Part shown: in pieces, positions 28,514 to 37,627 of the stretch
How positions within the stretch are numbered: position 1 is the first letter of the stretch
Layout: each line of letters begins with the position of its first letter
NCBI RefSeq assembly: GCF_016888335.1
Contig: NZ_JAFEJG010000004.1
Coordinates: forward strand, 2,356,001-2,420,000
DNA length: 64,000 nt
Source of the DNA: Janibacter endophyticus
Lineage (GTDB): Bacteria; Actinomycetota; Actinomycetes; Actinomycetales; Dermatophilaceae
Direction of reading: 5' to 3'
Notes under the pieces: generated by a model
What the model saw: only the letters and a program-made list of their open reading frames with translations
Database searches by the model: none
Told to the model about the DNA's origin: nothing
Program-made: the position numbers and the translations under genes

Positions 28514-29064
28514 TGACCACCCCGACCCCCGACGCCGGCGTCCGCCTCGCCGGGCCCAACGACCTGCCCGCCCTCGGGGTCGTCCAGGCGCTCGTCTGGC
28601 AGGAGGCCTACGACGGGGTCGTCCCGCCGGAGGTCCACGCGACCTTCGACCCGCAGTCCTTCACCGCCGCGTGGCGGGTCGCGCTGGCCGACCCGCCCGA
28701 CGGGGTGCACCGGCTGCTCGTCGCGACGGCCGGCCCGCAGGTCGTCGGCTTCGCCGCCCTCGGGCCGAGCCAGGACCCGGACACCGGCCAGGCGACCGGC
28801 GAGCTCACGGCGATCGGGGTGCACCCTCAAGCCCGTCGGCAGGGCCACGGCTCGCGCCTGCTCAACGCCGTGGTCGACCTGCTCCGCGAGGCGGGCGCGG
28901 ACGGGCTGTCCGCCTGGGTGCTCGTGCCGCACGAGGAGACGCGCGCCTTCCTCGTCGGCGCCGGGCTGGGACCGGACGGTGCCTACCGCGACCGGGTGGT
29001 CTCCCCCGAGGGCGCGACCGCGCGGGAGGTCCGGCTCGTCGCGGCCATCGGCGAGGAACGGTGA
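28513..29064 (+). CDS. GNAT family N-acetyltransferase
   Basis: 183 residues. The GNAT acetyl-CoA-binding motif A is visible as ELTAIGVHPQARRQGHGSRLLNAVVDLL (Q/RxxGxG/A form, about residues 97-125), followed by the motif B region GADGLSAWVLVPHEETRAFL and a short C-terminal strand. It transfers an acetyl group to an amine on an unknown substrate. ATG within TGATG at the crotonase stop; stop overlaps the azlC GTG. The family is broad, so nothing specific can be said from context. Confidence 0.85.
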   Translation: MTTPTPDAGVRLAGPNDLPALGVVQALVWQEAYDGVVPPEVHATFDPQSFTAAWRVALADPPDGVHRLLVATAGPQVVGFAALGPSQDPDTGQATGELTAIGVHPQARRQGHGSRLLNAVVDLLREAGADGLSAWVLVPHEETRAFLVGAGLGPDGAYRDRVVSPEGATAREVRLVAAIGEER

Positions 29065-29783
29065 CGACGGCCGCTCCCGAGGTCTCGCAGGCCAAGCGGC
29101 AGGCGCTCTCCGTCGGGCTGGCGACCGGTGCCTACGGCGTGAGCTTCGGCGCCCTGTCGGTCGCTGCGGGCTTTGACGTCCTCCAGACCCAGGCGCTCTC
29201 CGCGCTGCTCTTCACCGGCGGGTCGCAGTTCGCCATCGTCAGCGTCATCGGCGCGGGCGGCAACCCCGTCGCGGCCGTCGCGACCTCGACGATGCTCGGC
29301 GTCCGCAACGGGCTGTACGCGCTCGAGACCTCCCGGGTGCTGGGCGTGCGCGGGCTGCGCCGGCTCGCAGCGGCGCACGTGACGATCGACGAGTCGACCG
29401 CGGTCGGCCTCGCGCAGGCGACCCCCGAGGCGCGGCGCGTCGGGTTCTGGTGGACCGGGCTGGCCGTCTTCGCGTTCTGGAACCTCATGACCCTCGCCGG
29501 CGCGCTGCTCGGCAACGCCCTCGGCGACCCGCGGACGTGGGGTCTCGACGCGGCCGCCGCGGCAGCCTTCGTCGGGCTGCTGTGGCCCCGGCTGCGCTCC
29601 GGCCTCTCCGTGGCCACGGCCGCGGTGGCCGCGCTCATCGCGCTGCTGGTGTACTCGTGGACCCCGGCTGGTGTGCCCGTGCTCCTCGCAGCGCTCGCTG
29701 CGCTCGTCATCGGGCTCGCGCGGCCGGGCGAGCCGGAGCCGCCCGAGCCCGGCCACCTCGACGGCGAGGACCCGACGCCATGA
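29061..29783 (+). CDS. azlC: AzlC family branched-chain amino acid exporter subunit
   Basis: 240 residues from a GTG overlapping the GNAT stop. AzlC features: GLATGAYGVSFGALSVAAGF near residue 20, LSALLFTGGSQFAIVSVIGAGG, and HVTIDESTAVGLA. About seven hydrophobic helices, then a Pro/Glu-rich tail. Together with the small AzlD it exports branched-chain amino acids or analogues. The neighbouring crotonase could indicate branched-chain acyl-CoA metabolism, but this is weak inference. Confidence 0.9.
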   Translation: MTTAAPEVSQAKRQALSVGLATGAYGVSFGALSVAAGFDVLQTQALSALLFTGGSQFAIVSVIGAGGNPVAAVATSTMLGVRNGLYALETSRVLGVRGLRRLAAAHVTIDESTAVGLAQATPEARRVGFWWTGLAVFAFWNLMTLAGALLGNALGDPRTWGLDAAAAAAFVGLLWPRLRSGLSVATAAVAALIALLVYSWTPAGVPVLLAALAALVIGLARPGEPEPPEPGHLDGEDPTP

Positions 29784-30091
29784 CGCTGTGGTTCACGGTC
29801 CTGCTCGCGGCCGCCCTCGCCTTCGCCCTCAAGCTCGCCGGCTACCTCGTGCCGGCCTCGACGGTCGAGGGTCCGCGGCGCTCGCGGGTCATCAGCCTGC
29901 TCCCCGTGGCCCTGCTGGCCGGCCTCCTGCTCACCCAGACCGTCGGCGGCGACGCCGGCCTCACCGTCGATGCTCGAGTGCCGGCCGTCGCGGTGGCCGT
30001 AGCGCTCTTCGCGCTCCGCGTGAACTTCCTGGTCGTCGTCCTCGTGGCCGCGGCCGTCGCAGCGGGGCTCCGGGCCCTGGGCTGGGGGTGA
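29780..30091 (+). CDS. azlD: AzlD family transporter subunit
   Basis: 103 residues, four hydrophobic helices, typical size of AzlD. ATG overlaps the azlC stop (ATGA). It is the partner of AzlC in branched-chain amino acid export (LIV-E type). The operon ends here: a strong hairpin begins 8 nt after the stop. Confidence 0.88.
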   Translation: MTLWFTVLLAAALAFALKLAGYLVPASTVEGPRRSRVISLLPVALLAGLLLTQTVGGDAGLTVDARVPAVAVAVALFALRVNFLVVVLVAAAVAAGLRALGWG

Positions 30092-30098
30092 CCCGCAC

Positions 30099-30136
30099 GA
30101 CGAAGGCCCCCGACCATCTGGTCGGGGGCCTTCGTC
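30099..30136 (+). terminator. intrinsic terminator after azlD
   Basis: A perfect 16-bp stem: GACGAAGGCCCCCGAC (30099-30114), loop CATCTG, and its complement (30121-30136). No long T run follows, as is common in GC-rich actinobacteria. The stem is symmetrical and may also stop transcription from the minus-strand small gene that ends at 30177. Confidence 0.85.
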
Positions 30137-30176
30137 ATCTGCTGCCGTACGCAGCCGAGTCGTGCGCGTGAGTCGG

Positions 30177-30320
30177 TCAGGCGGCGCGACGGGCGGGACG
30201 CGCGGCCGTGTCGGACCAGCGTGCCTCCATGCGGTGGCGGCCCTGAGCGTCCGTGACCCGGACCCAGGTGCACCTCAGCCGCGGCGTCGGGCGCTGCGTG
30301 GTGATGGTTGAAACGGTCAT
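30177..30320 (-). CDS. 47-residue basic protein of unknown function
   Basis: The frame encodes MTVSTITTQRPTPRLRCT, then WVRVTDAQGRHRMEARW and an Arg/Ala-rich end. A perfect AGGAGGT lies 6 nt before the ATG, and a promoter with TTCACC, 18 nt and TAAGAT (30354-30349) lies further upstream, beside a direct repeat of GTTCACCTTC. These signals make it a real gene despite its length. Arg content suggests nucleic-acid or membrane-surface binding. Unlike most genes nearby it has a full leader and strong ribosome binding site, suggesting high expression. I do not recognise the family. Confidence 0.7.
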   Translation of the reverse strand: MTVSTITTQRPTPRLRCTWVRVTDAQGRHRMEARWSDTAARPARRAA

Positions 30321-30447
30321 CTGGACACCTCCTGTTTACCTTGCATTCATCTTAGCACGAAGGTGAACGGAAGGTGAACGACCGCCACGGCGGCGGTACC
30401 CGACGAGCCGGCGGGCTCCCCCCTTCGCCCTCGGTAGGGTGGCCGCC

Positions 30448-31188
30448 ATGACGACGAAGGTGGCGGTCATCGGGGCCGCGGGACGCATGGGATCGACGGT
30501 CTGCGCTGCGGTGGAGGGCGCTGACGACATGGAGCTCGTGGGCCGCTTCGACGACGGGGACGACCTCGGCGACCTGGGCGGCGCCGACGTCGTCGTCGAG
30601 TTCTCGGTGCCGAGCGCGAGCGCCGCCAACGTCGCGCACTGCGTCGAGAGCGGCATCCACGTCGTCGTCGGGACGACCGGCTGGGGCGAGGCGGCGCTCG
30701 AGACGCTTCGGGAGCAGGTCTCCGCGCAGGACGGCGTCGGTGTTCTCATCGCCCCGAACTTCGCGATCGGCGCGATCCTCATGATGTCCTTCGCCCGCCA
30801 GGCGGCCCGCTTCTACGAGTCGGTCGAGGTCATCGAGCTGCACCACCCCGACAAGGTCGACGCACCGAGCGGCACCGCCGCCCGGACCGCCGACCTCATC
30901 GGCGCGGCCCGCGAGGAGGCCGGCCTCGGCCCGGTCCCGGACGCGACGACCGACGACCCGGACGGTGCGCGCGGCGCCCTCGTGCACGGAGTGCCGGTGC
31001 ACGCCGTGCGGCTGCGTGGGCTCGTCGCGCACCAGGAGGTGCTCCTCGGCGGCGAGGGCGAGATGCTCACCCTGCGGCACGACTCCTTCGACCGCGTGTC
31101 CTTCATGCCCGGGGTGCTCCAGGGCGTCCGCCACGTCGCCGAGCACCCCGGTGTCACCGTCGGCCTCGAGCACTACCTCGGCCTCTGA
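30448..31188 (+). CDS. dapB: 4-hydroxy-tetrahydrodipicolinate reductase
   Basis: 246 residues. NAD(P)-binding GAAGRMGSTV near residue 9, VVEFSVPSA, GTTGW, APNFAIGA, and the catalytic ELHHPDKVDAPSGTA near 133 are all present; VLLGGEGEMLTLRHDSFDR matches the C-terminal family block. It reduces the DapA product toward lysine and diaminopimelate. The ATG at 30448 follows TAGGGT (30435-30440) by 7 nt, so the GTG at 30439 inside the promoter is rejected. A strong hairpin follows the gene. Confidence 0.95.
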   Translation: MTTKVAVIGAAGRMGSTVCAAVEGADDMELVGRFDDGDDLGDLGGADVVVEFSVPSASAANVAHCVESGIHVVVGTTGWGEAALETLREQVSAQDGVGVLIAPNFAIGAILMMSFARQAARFYESVEVIELHHPDKVDAPSGTAARTADLIGAAREEAGLGPVPDATTDDPDGARGALVHGVPVHAVRLRGLVAHQEVLLGGEGEMLTLRHDSFDRVSFMPGVLQGVRHVAEHPGVTVGLEHYLGL

Positions 31189-31205
31189 GAGACCGACGGG
31201 GATGA

Positions 31206-31247
31206 CGAAGGGGTGGGTGCCGGCGGTTGCCGGCACCCACCCCTTCG
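31206..31247. terminator. bidirectional terminator between dapB and pnp
   Basis: A perfect 19-bp stem with a GGTT loop. The left arm starts CGAAGGGGTGGGTGCCGGC (31206-31224) and the right arm is its complement (31229-31247). It lies between the convergent dapB stop and pnp stop. Both stem ends carry the over-represented word CGAAGGGG/CCCCTTCG. Confidence 0.85.
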
Positions 31248-31263
31248 CGGGTTGATCAGCTGA

Positions 31264-33756
31264 TCAGCTGGCGTCCTCGGAGGATGCCGGAGCGCCCTCG
31301 GGCTGCGCGGCGACCAGGGCGTCGGACTCGGCGTTGTCCGAGCCCTGCTCGACCGACTCGCCGTCACCGCGGCCACGGCCGCCACGACGGCGGCGTCGGC
31401 CACCCTCGCGGTCGCCGTCACGGCCACCCTCACGGTCGCCGTCGCGGTCGCGGCGCTCACGGCGCTCGCCACCGTCACGGTCGCCGCGCTCACGACGCTC
31501 GCCACCGTCACGGTCGCCGCCACCGGAGGCGTCGGCCGCGGCCTGCTGCTCCTCGGTGAGGACCGCAGCCAGGCTCAGCTTGCCGCGCGGGTCGATCTCC
31601 TTGAGCTCGACCTGGACCGTCTGGCCCACGCCGAGGACGTCCTCGACGGCGTCGATCCGCTTGCCGCCGACGAGCTTGCGCACCTCGGAGATATGCAGCA
31701 GACCGTCCTTGCCGGGCAGGAGCGAGATGAACGCGCCGAAGGTCGTCGTCTTGACGACGGTCCCGAGGAAGCGCTCACCGATCTCCGGCATCTGCGGGTT
31801 GGCGATCGAGTTGATCGCGTTGCGTGCCGCCTCCGCGGACGGGCCGTCCACCGCACCGATGAAGACGGTGCCGTCGTCCTCGATGCTGATGTCCGCGCCG
31901 GTGTCGTCCTGGATCTGGTTGATCATCTTGCCCTTCGGGCCGATGACCTCACCGATCTTGTCGACGGGGACCTGGACCGTGATGATCCGCGGCGCAGTGG
32001 GTGCCATCTCGTCCGGGGCGTCGATGGCCTCGTTCATCACGTCGAGGATGTGCAGACGCGCGTCGCGAGCCTGGGTCAGCGCGCCGGCCAGGACCGAGGC
32101 GGGGATGCCGTCGAGCTTGGTGTCGAGCTGGATCGCGGTGATGAACTCCTTGGTGCCGGCGACCTTGAAGTCCATGTCACCGAAGGCGTCCTCCGCACCG
32201 AGGATGTCGGTGAGGGCCGCGTAGCGGGTCTCCCCGTCGACCTCGTCGGAGACCAGGCCCATCGCGATGCCCGCGACGGCGGCGCGCAGCGGCACACCCG
32301 CGTTGAGCAGCGAGAGGGTCGAGGCGCAGACCGAGCCCATGGACGTCGAGCCGTTGGAGCTGAGCGCCTCGGACACCTGACGGATCGCGTAGGGGAACTC
32401 CTCGCGGGGCGGGAGCACCGGCATGAGCGCCCGCTCGGCGAGCGCACCGTGGCCGATCTCGCGACGCTTCGGCGAGCCGACCCGGCCGGTCTCACCGGTC
32501 GAGTACGGCGGGAAGTTGTAGTTGTGCATGTAGCGCTTCTTGCTCACCGGGCTCAGCGAGTCGATCTGCTGCTCCATCTTGAGCATGTTGAGCGTGGTGA
32601 CACCCAGGATCTGGGTCTCGCCGCGCTCGAAGATCGCGGAGCCGTGCACGCGCGGCAGGACCTCGACCTCGGCGCCGAGCGCGCGGATGTCGGCGAGGCC
32701 ACGACCGTCCATGCGGATCTTGTCGCGCAGGATGCGCTCGCGGACGAGCTGCTTCTGCACCGAGCGGAAGGCGGCGGAGAGCTCCTTCTCACGACCGGCG
32801 AAGGTCGCGCCCTCGGCACCGGCGAGCTTCTCGACGAGACGCGCCTTGATGTCGTCGAGGGTGCCCTCGCGCTCGGCCTTGCCGGCGATGGTCAGGGCCT
32901 TGGCGGTCTCCTCGGAGACCTCGGCCTCGACGGCGGCGTAGGCGTCGTCCTGGTAGTCCAGGAAGCGCGGGAACTCCTCGACCGGCTTGGCGGCCTTGGC
33001 GGCCAGGTCGGCCTGGGCCTCGCAGAGGACCTTGATGAACTTCTTCGACGCCTCGAGACCCTCGGCGACGACCTCCTCCGTGGGAGCGGTCTTGCCCTGG
33101 TTCTTCACGAGGTCCCAGGTGGACTCGGTGGACTCGGCCTCGACCATCATCACGGCCACATCAGACCCGCCGTCACCGTCGACCATCCTCCCGGCGACGA
33201 CCATGTCGAAGGTCGAGCGCTCGGCGTCCGAGAAGTTCGGGAAGGCGACCCACTGGCCATCGATGAGCGAGACGCGCACGCCGCCGATCGGGCCGGAGAA
33301 GGGCAGACCGGAGATCTGCGTGGACAGCGACGCCGCGTTGATCGCGAGGACGTCGTACTGGTGGTCGGGGTGGATCGACAGGACCGTGATGACGACCTGG
33401 ACCTCGTTGCGCAGGCCCTTGACGAAGGACGGGCGCAGTGGCCGGTCGATGAGCCGGCAGGTGAGGATCGCGTCGGTGCCGGGACGGCCCTCGCGACGGA
33501 AGAAGCTGCCGGGGATGCGACCCGCGGCGTACATGCGCTCCTCGACGTCCACCGTCAGCGGGAAGAAGTCGAAGTGGTCCTTGGGGTGCTTGCCGGCCGT
33601 CGTGGTCGACAGCAGCATGGTCTCGCCGTCGAGGTACGCGGCGACTGCGCCACCGGCCTGCTTGGCCAGGCGGCCCGTCTCGAACCGGACGGTGCGGGTG
33701 CCGTAGGAGCCGTTGTCGATGACGGCTTCGGCGAACTGGATCTCGGGACCCTCCAT
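31264..33756 (-). CDS. pnp: polyribonucleotide nucleotidyltransferase (PNPase)
   Basis: 830 residues. Two RNase PH domains (e.g. [29 protein letters not shown], and [16 protein letters not shown]-like [15 protein letters not shown] near 555), a KH domain ([25 protein letters not shown]) and an S1 domain ([28 protein letters not shown]). It degrades RNA phosphorolytically and can add tails. AAAGGAGGG lies just upstream of the ATG at 33756, so the start 21 nt further up is rejected. The last ~85 residues are an Arg/Asp/Gly repeat tail (RDGGERRE type), probably disordered and RNA-binding. Confidence 0.96.
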   Translation of the reverse strand: MEGPEIQFAEAVIDNGSYGTRTVRFETGRLAKQAGGAVAAYLDGETMLLSTTTAGKHPKDHFDFFPLTVDVEERMYAAGRIPGSFFRREGRPGTDAILTCRLIDRPLRPSFVKGLRNEVQVVITVLSIHPDHQYDVLAINAASLSTQISGLPFSGPIGGVRVSLIDGQWVAFPNFSDAERSTFDMVVAGRMVDGDGGSDVAVMMVEAESTESTWDLVKNQGKTAPTEEVVAEGLEASKKFIKVLCEAQADLAAKAAKPVEEFPRFLDYQDDAYAAVEAEVSEETAKALTIAGKAEREGTLDDIKARLVEKLAGAEGATFAGREKELSAAFRSVQKQLVRERILRDKIRMDGRGLADIRALGAEVEVLPRVHGSAIFERGETQILGVTTLNMLKMEQQIDSLSPVSKKRYMHNYNFPPYSTGETGRVGSPKRREIGHGALAERALMPVLPPREEFPYAIRQVSEALSSNGSTSMGSVCASTLSLLNAGVPLRAAVAGIAMGLVSDEVDGETRYAALTDILGAEDAFGDMDFKVAGTKEFITAIQLDTKLDGIPASVLAGALTQARDARLHILDVMNEAIDAPDEMAPTAPRIITVQVPVDKIGEVIGPKGKMINQIQDDTGADISIEDDGTVFIGAVDGPSAEAARNAINSIANPQMPEIGERFLGTVVKTTTFGAFISLLPGKDGLLHISEVRKLVGGKRIDAVEDVLGVGQTVQVELKEIDPRGKLSLAAVLTEEQQAAADASGGGDRDGGERRERGDRDGGERRERRDRDGDREGGRDGDREGGRRRRRGGRGRGDGESVEQGSDNAESDALVAAQPEGAPASSEDAS
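31400..31525. repeat. degenerate repeats encoding the PNPase Arg/Asp/Gly tail
   Basis: The DNA here repeats blocks such as CACCGTCACGGTCGCC and GCGGCGCTCACGGCG with small changes. On the minus strand it encodes RDGGERRE and DREGGRDG-like repeats at the PNPase C terminus. Such arrays vary in length between related strains. Confidence 0.75.
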
Positions 33757-33862
33757 CGGGCCCTCCTTTTCTCTCATCTGGCCGGGTGCATCGTCGTTGT
33801 GCCCCGGTTGTCCTTCTCTTCAGTTGTTCTGCGAAGGGGGGCGTGCCCCCTGGATACGCGAA

Positions 33863-33889
33863 GAGCGGCCCCCGTGGCGGGAACCGCTC
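33863..33889 (-). terminator. terminator after rpsO
   Basis: On the minus strand GAGCGG and CCGCTC close a hairpin reinforced by a TCCCG/CGGGG inner helix, just after the rpsO stop. It separates rpsO from pnp; some read-through is possible because the pnp promoter in this 145-bp gap is not obvious. Confidence 0.65.
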
Positions 33890-33901
33890 AGCACGTACGT
33901 C

Positions 33902-34171
33902 TTATCGACGGAGACCGAGGCGCTTGATCAGCGACCGGTAGCGCTCGATGTCCGTGGTCTCGAGGTAGCGCAGCAGACGACGGCGGCGGCCGACGAGCAG
34001 CAGCAGGCCACGACGGCTGTGGTGGTCGTGCTTGTGCTCACGGGCGTGCTCGGTGAGGTCCTTGATGCGCTGGGTCAGCAGCGCGACCTGCACCTCGGGG
34101 GAGCCGGTGTCACCGTCGCCGGTGCCGTACTCGGCCATGATCTGCTTCTTCACGTCAGCGGTCAGCGGCAT
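33902..34171 (-). CDS. rpsO: 30S ribosomal protein S15 (uS15)
   Basis: 89 residues, the family length. Diagnostic segments: [17 protein letters not shown] near residue 20, [25 protein letters not shown] near 45, and the C-terminal [12 protein letters not shown]. It binds 16S rRNA early in small-subunit assembly. A -10 TAGCCT (34278-34273) gives a leader of about 95 nt, in which AAGGAG stands 13-14 nt before the ATG. In many bacteria S15 represses its own mRNA through the leader; nothing here proves it. Upstream of pnp in the usual rpsO-pnp order. Confidence 0.97.
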   Translation of the reverse strand: MPLTADVKKQIMAEYGTGDGDTGSPEVQVALLTQRIKDLTEHAREHKHDHHSRRGLLLLVGRRRRLLRYLETTDIERYRSLIKRLGLRR

Positions 34172-34339
34172 GCTGGTGTCACTGCTCCTTCTCTTGGGCG
34201 TCTGCGCGGCGCGCCCGGGCTGGTCCACCGGGGCTCTCTGGATCCGCGGCCGATTCTCACGGCAACCCCACAAGGCTAGCAGCGGGACCGGGCCCTCCCT
34301 AATCGTCGGGCTGCGGCGGGACGAAGGGGTGGGCTTGGG

Positions 34340-35176
34340 TCAGCGGCGCGTGCGCGCGCTGCGTCGCTGCTTGGCCGCCTCGACCCGGACGCCGAGGTCC
34401 ATGGTGCGGGGGTTGATGCGGTTGGCCCGGTACATCACCTGGGCGAACCACCCGACGACGACGACCGCCTTGCCGGCAGCGAGGCCCTCGACCGCCTTCT
34501 CGGCCACCTGGCGTGGGGTCATCAGCCTGCCCTGGAACCCCTTCGCCGTCTTGCGGAAGTCGCCCGGACGCACCGACGCGCTCGGGTCGACGACCTCGTC
34601 GAGGAGCTTGGTGTCGGTGTAGCCGGGGCAGAGCGCCGTGACGGTGATCCTGCGGCCGGCGGCCTCGGCGCGCAGGGCGCGGGAGAAGCCGACGACGGCC
34701 CACTTCGAGGTCGTGTAGGGCGTCATCCACGGGGCGGGCATGAGCCCGGCGAGGGAGGCGGTGTTGAGGATGTAGCCGCCGTCGGGCTGGGTGAGCATCT
34801 GGTCGTAGGCGGCGCGCGCGCCGTTGACGACACCCCGGACGTTGACGCCGAGCGCGTGCTCCCAGTGCGCATCGGTGGTCTCCTCGAAAGGACCGGAGAA
34901 GAGCACCCCGGCGTTGTTGACCATGACGTCGAGCCGCCCGTGCTCGGCGACCGTCGCGCGGACGAGCTCACGGACCGCTTCGGGGTCGCTGACGTCCACG
35001 GTCGCCGCGCTCGCGCTGCCGAGCGTGGTGGCCGCTTCCTCCGCGGCCGCGCCGTCGATGTCGGCGACCACGACGTGGCTGCCGCGTTCGACGAGCTGAC
35101 GGGCGATCTCGAGGCCGATGCCCGCCCCTCCGCCGGTGACGATGCCGACCCTGGGCTCGAAGCTCTTGCGCGACAT
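34340..35176 (-). CDS. SDR family oxidoreductase
   Basis: 278 residues. Classical SDR: VTGGGAGIGLEIARQL near residue 13, VVADIDG (an Asp at the end of strand 2 suggests NAD preference), VNNAGVL, a serine in NTASLAG, YTTSKWAV with the Tyr and Lys near 155, and LCPGYTDTKL. The tail (VGWFAQVMYRANRINPRTMD) is partly hydrophobic and may touch the membrane. The ATG follows TAGCAT by 7 nt on the minus strand (leaderless). Transcribed alone; substrate unknown. Confidence 0.88.
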   Translation of the reverse strand: MSRKSFEPRVGIVTGGGAGIGLEIARQLVERGSHVVVADIDGAAAEEAATTLGSASAATVDVSDPEAVRELVRATVAEHGRLDVMVNNAGVLFSGPFEETTDAHWEHALGVNVRGVVNGARAAYDQMLTQPDGGYILNTASLAGLMPAPWMTPYTTSKWAVVGFSRALRAEAAGRRITVTALCPGYTDTKLLDEVVDPSASVRPGDFRKTAKGFQGRLMTPRQVAEKAVEGLAAGKAVVVVGWFAQVMYRANRINPRTMDLGVRVEAAKQRRSARTRR

Positions 35177-35304
35177 GGACCGAATGCTACCCGCGAGTCA
35201 CAACCAGCGGCACCCCTTCGTCTGCTCCGTACGGGCCGACCTCATAGGGTGAGGGGAACGCTCCCGCGCGCCGGCCGGGGGCCAGCCAGACCCTGGGAGA
35301 GGCC

Positions 35305-36120
35305 ATGACCGCAGGACCCATCGTCGTCGGGATCGACGGCTCCGAGAACTCCAGCCGTGCCGTGGACTGGGCGCAGAGCTGGGCCACCGCGCTCGGCCGT
35401 CAGGTGATGCTCGTCAGCGCCGTCCCCGCTCCCCCGGGCCGGCGCCCGGACGCCCCGGGTCTCGACGAGAGGGCCCGCTCGGTCCTCGAGGCAGAGCTGT
35501 CCCGCGCCGGCGTCGGCGTCACCGGCGAGGCCTACGTCCGTCATCCCGTCACCGCGCTCGTCGAGGTGAGCCAGGACGCGGCCGCGGTCGTCGTCGGCAC
35601 GAAGGGCACCGGCGGCTGGCGCGGCGGGGTCACCGGCAGCGTCTCCGGCAACGTCGCGGCCGCGTCGCACGCCCCCACCGTCGTCATCCCCGCCGAGGCT
35701 CGGGGCGACTACGACCCCGACGGTCCTCTCGTCGTCGGTTTCGACGGGTCCGAGGCCGCGATGGGAGCGGCTCGTCAGGCCGTCGCCGCGGCGACGGTCG
35801 AGGGCCGCGCGGTCCGGCTCGTCCAGGCCGACACCGGCAAGAGCTCCCCGGAGGAGCCGCTCGCCGACCTCCTCGCCGACCTCCGGGCCGAGCAGCCCGG
35901 TGTGGAGCTCGAGCTGATCACTGCGGAGGGCGACGCCGTGGAGGTGCTCACCGAGCACTCCGACGACGCGGCCTTCGTCATCGTCGCGAGCAACGGCCAC
36001 CGTGGCGTCCCGGGATTCCTTCTCGGGTCGACCGCGCGCGGCCTCATCCAGTCCTCGAAGGCACCGGTCATCGTCCTCACCCAGCTCAGCGAGCGCACCT
36101 GGCCGACCCTGGCCCGCTGA
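35305..36120 (+). CDS. tandem universal stress protein
   Basis: 271 residues made of two Usp domains. Each starts with a nucleotide-binding strand (IVVGIDGSENSSRAV and LVVGFDGSEAAMGAA) and ends with a Gly-rich ATP loop: VVVGTKGTGGWRGGVTGSVSGN in domain 1, VIVASNGHRGVPGFLLGSTARG in domain 2. Such tandem proteins are common in dormant or hypoxic actinobacteria. Unlike its neighbours it has a leader of ~48 nt: TAGGGT at 35245-35250 and GGGAGAGG just before the ATG. A terminator follows. Confidence 0.92.
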   Translation: MTAGPIVVGIDGSENSSRAVDWAQSWATALGRQVMLVSAVPAPPGRRPDAPGLDERARSVLEAELSRAGVGVTGEAYVRHPVTALVEVSQDAAAVVVGTKGTGGWRGGVTGSVSGNVAAASHAPTVVIPAEARGDYDPDGPLVVGFDGSEAAMGAARQAVAAATVEGRAVRLVQADTGKSSPEEPLADLLADLRAEQPGVELELITAEGDAVEVLTEHSDDAAFVIVASNGHRGVPGFLLGSTARGLIQSSKAPVIVLTQLSERTWPTLAR

Positions 36121-36128
36121 CCCACGCG

Positions 36129-36174
36129 CGACGAGGGGGGCGCCACCAAAGATCCGGTGGCGCCCCCCTCGTCG
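36129..36174. terminator. bidirectional terminator between usp and lpd
   Basis: A perfect 19-bp stem: CGACGAGGGGGGCGCCACC (36129-36147), 8-nt loop, complement at 36156-36174. It lies between the convergent stops of the stress protein and lpd genes and can serve both. Confidence 0.88.
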
Positions 36175-36179
36175 TGACG

Positions 36180-37577
36180 TCAGAAGTTGATCATGTGCCC
36201 CGCGATGCCCTCGACGGCCTCCTTGACGGCCTCGGAGAGCGTCGGGTGGGCGAAGACGTTGCGGGCGACCTCGTCCGCGGTGAGGTCCCACTTCTGCGCG
36301 AGGGTGAGGACCGGGAGGAGCTCGGTGACGTCCGGCCCGATCATGTGCGCACCGAGGATCTCGTTGTGCTCGGCGTCGGCGACGACCTTGACGAAGCCGA
36401 CCGAGTCCCCCAGTCCGACGGCCTTGCCGTTCGCGGCGAAGGGGAAGGTCGCCGTCTTGACGTCGTAGCCCTTCTCCTTGGCCTGCTCCTCGGAGTAGCC
36501 GAAGGAGCCGATCTGCGGGTGGCAGTAGGTGGCCCGCGGGACGAAGTCGTAGTCGAGCGGCATCGTCTCGGCACCGGCGATCGTCTCGGCGGCGACGACG
36601 CCCTGGGCCTCGGCGAGGTGGGCGAGCATGAGCTTGGCGGTGCAGTCGCCGACGGCGTAGACACCGTCGACGTTGGTCCGCATGAACTCGTCGATCTCGA
36701 TGGCGCCGCGCTCGGTGAGCTTGACCCCGACAGCATCCAGGCCGTAGCCCTCGGTGCGCGGGGCGAAGCCGATCGCGGAGAGCAGCTTGTCGGCCTCGAG
36801 GACCTGGCTCTCTCCCCCCTTCGCCGGGGTGACGGTGACCTTGACGCCCGAGCCGGTGTCCTCGACGGACTCGACCTTGGTGCCGAGCATGACCTTGACG
36901 CCGAGCTTCTTGTAGTGCTTCGCGAGCTCCTTGGAGACGTCTGCGTCCTCGGTGGGGACCATCCGGTCGAGGAACTCGACGATCGTCACGTCGACGCCGA
37001 AGTTCTTCATGACGTAGGCGAACTCCACGCCGATGGCACCCGAGCCGGCGATGATGATCGAGCCGGGGAGCTCCTCGTCGAGGATCTGCTCCTCGTAGGT
37101 CACGACGTTCTTGCTCACCTCGACGCCGGGGAGCATCCGGGTCACGGCGCCCGCCGCGATGATGAGGTTGTCGAAGGTGATCGACTTCACCTCGCCGTCG
37201 TTCAGCTCGACGTCCATCGAGGTCGGCGAGGTGAGCGTGCCCCACCCGTCGATCTCGGTGATCTTGTTCTTCTTCATGAGGAAGTGGACGCCCTTGACGA
37301 TCCCGTCGCTCACCTGGCGGGAGCGCTTGTGGGTCGGCGGGTAGGACATCGTCACGTCGCCCTCGATGCCGTACTTCTTCTTGTCGTGGGTCAGCAGGTG
37401 CGCCAGCTCGGCGTTCTTGATGAGCGCCTTGGACGGGATGCACCCGACGTTGAGGCAGACACCGCCCCAGTACTTCTTCTCGACGACGGCGACCTTCTTG
37501 CCGAGCTGCGAGGCTCGGATCGCCGCGACGTAACCACCAGGACCAGCACCAAGGACAACGACGTCGAAGTCAGACAT
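36180..37577 (-). CDS. lpd: dihydrolipoyl dehydrogenase
   Basis: 465 residues. FAD-binding [13 protein letters not shown] at the N terminus, redox-active disulfide [13 protein letters not shown] near residues 38-50, NAD-binding [13 protein letters not shown] near 185, and the C-terminal [11 protein letters not shown] with the catalytic His-Glu pair. It is the E3 subunit of 2-oxoacid dehydrogenase complexes, reoxidising lipoamide with NAD. The ATG follows TAGGCT (37589-37584) by 6 nt (leaderless). No E1/E2 genes are beside it, as is usual for the shared actinobacterial Lpd. Confidence 0.96.
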   Translation of the reverse strand: MSDFDVVVLGAGPGGYVAAIRASQLGKKVAVVEKKYWGGVCLNVGCIPSKALIKNAELAHLLTHDKKKYGIEGDVTMSYPPTHKRSRQVSDGIVKGVHFLMKKNKITEIDGWGTLTSPTSMDVELNDGEVKSITFDNLIIAAGAVTRMLPGVEVSKNVVTYEEQILDEELPGSIIIAGSGAIGVEFAYVMKNFGVDVTIVEFLDRMVPTEDADVSKELAKHYKKLGVKVMLGTKVESVEDTGSGVKVTVTPAKGGESQVLEADKLLSAIGFAPRTEGYGLDAVGVKLTERGAIEIDEFMRTNVDGVYAVGDCTAKLMLAHLAEAQGVVAAETIAGAETMPLDYDFVPRATYCHPQIGSFGYSEEQAKEKGYDVKTATFPFAANGKAVGLGDSVGFVKVVADAEHNEILGAHMIGPDVTELLPVLTLAQKWDLTADEVARNVFAHPTLSEAVKEAVEGIAGHMINF

Positions 37578-37627
37578 GCCGTCAGCCTATCCGCCCCGGG
37601 TGGTCCCGACCACGCTGGGCCGAGGTC

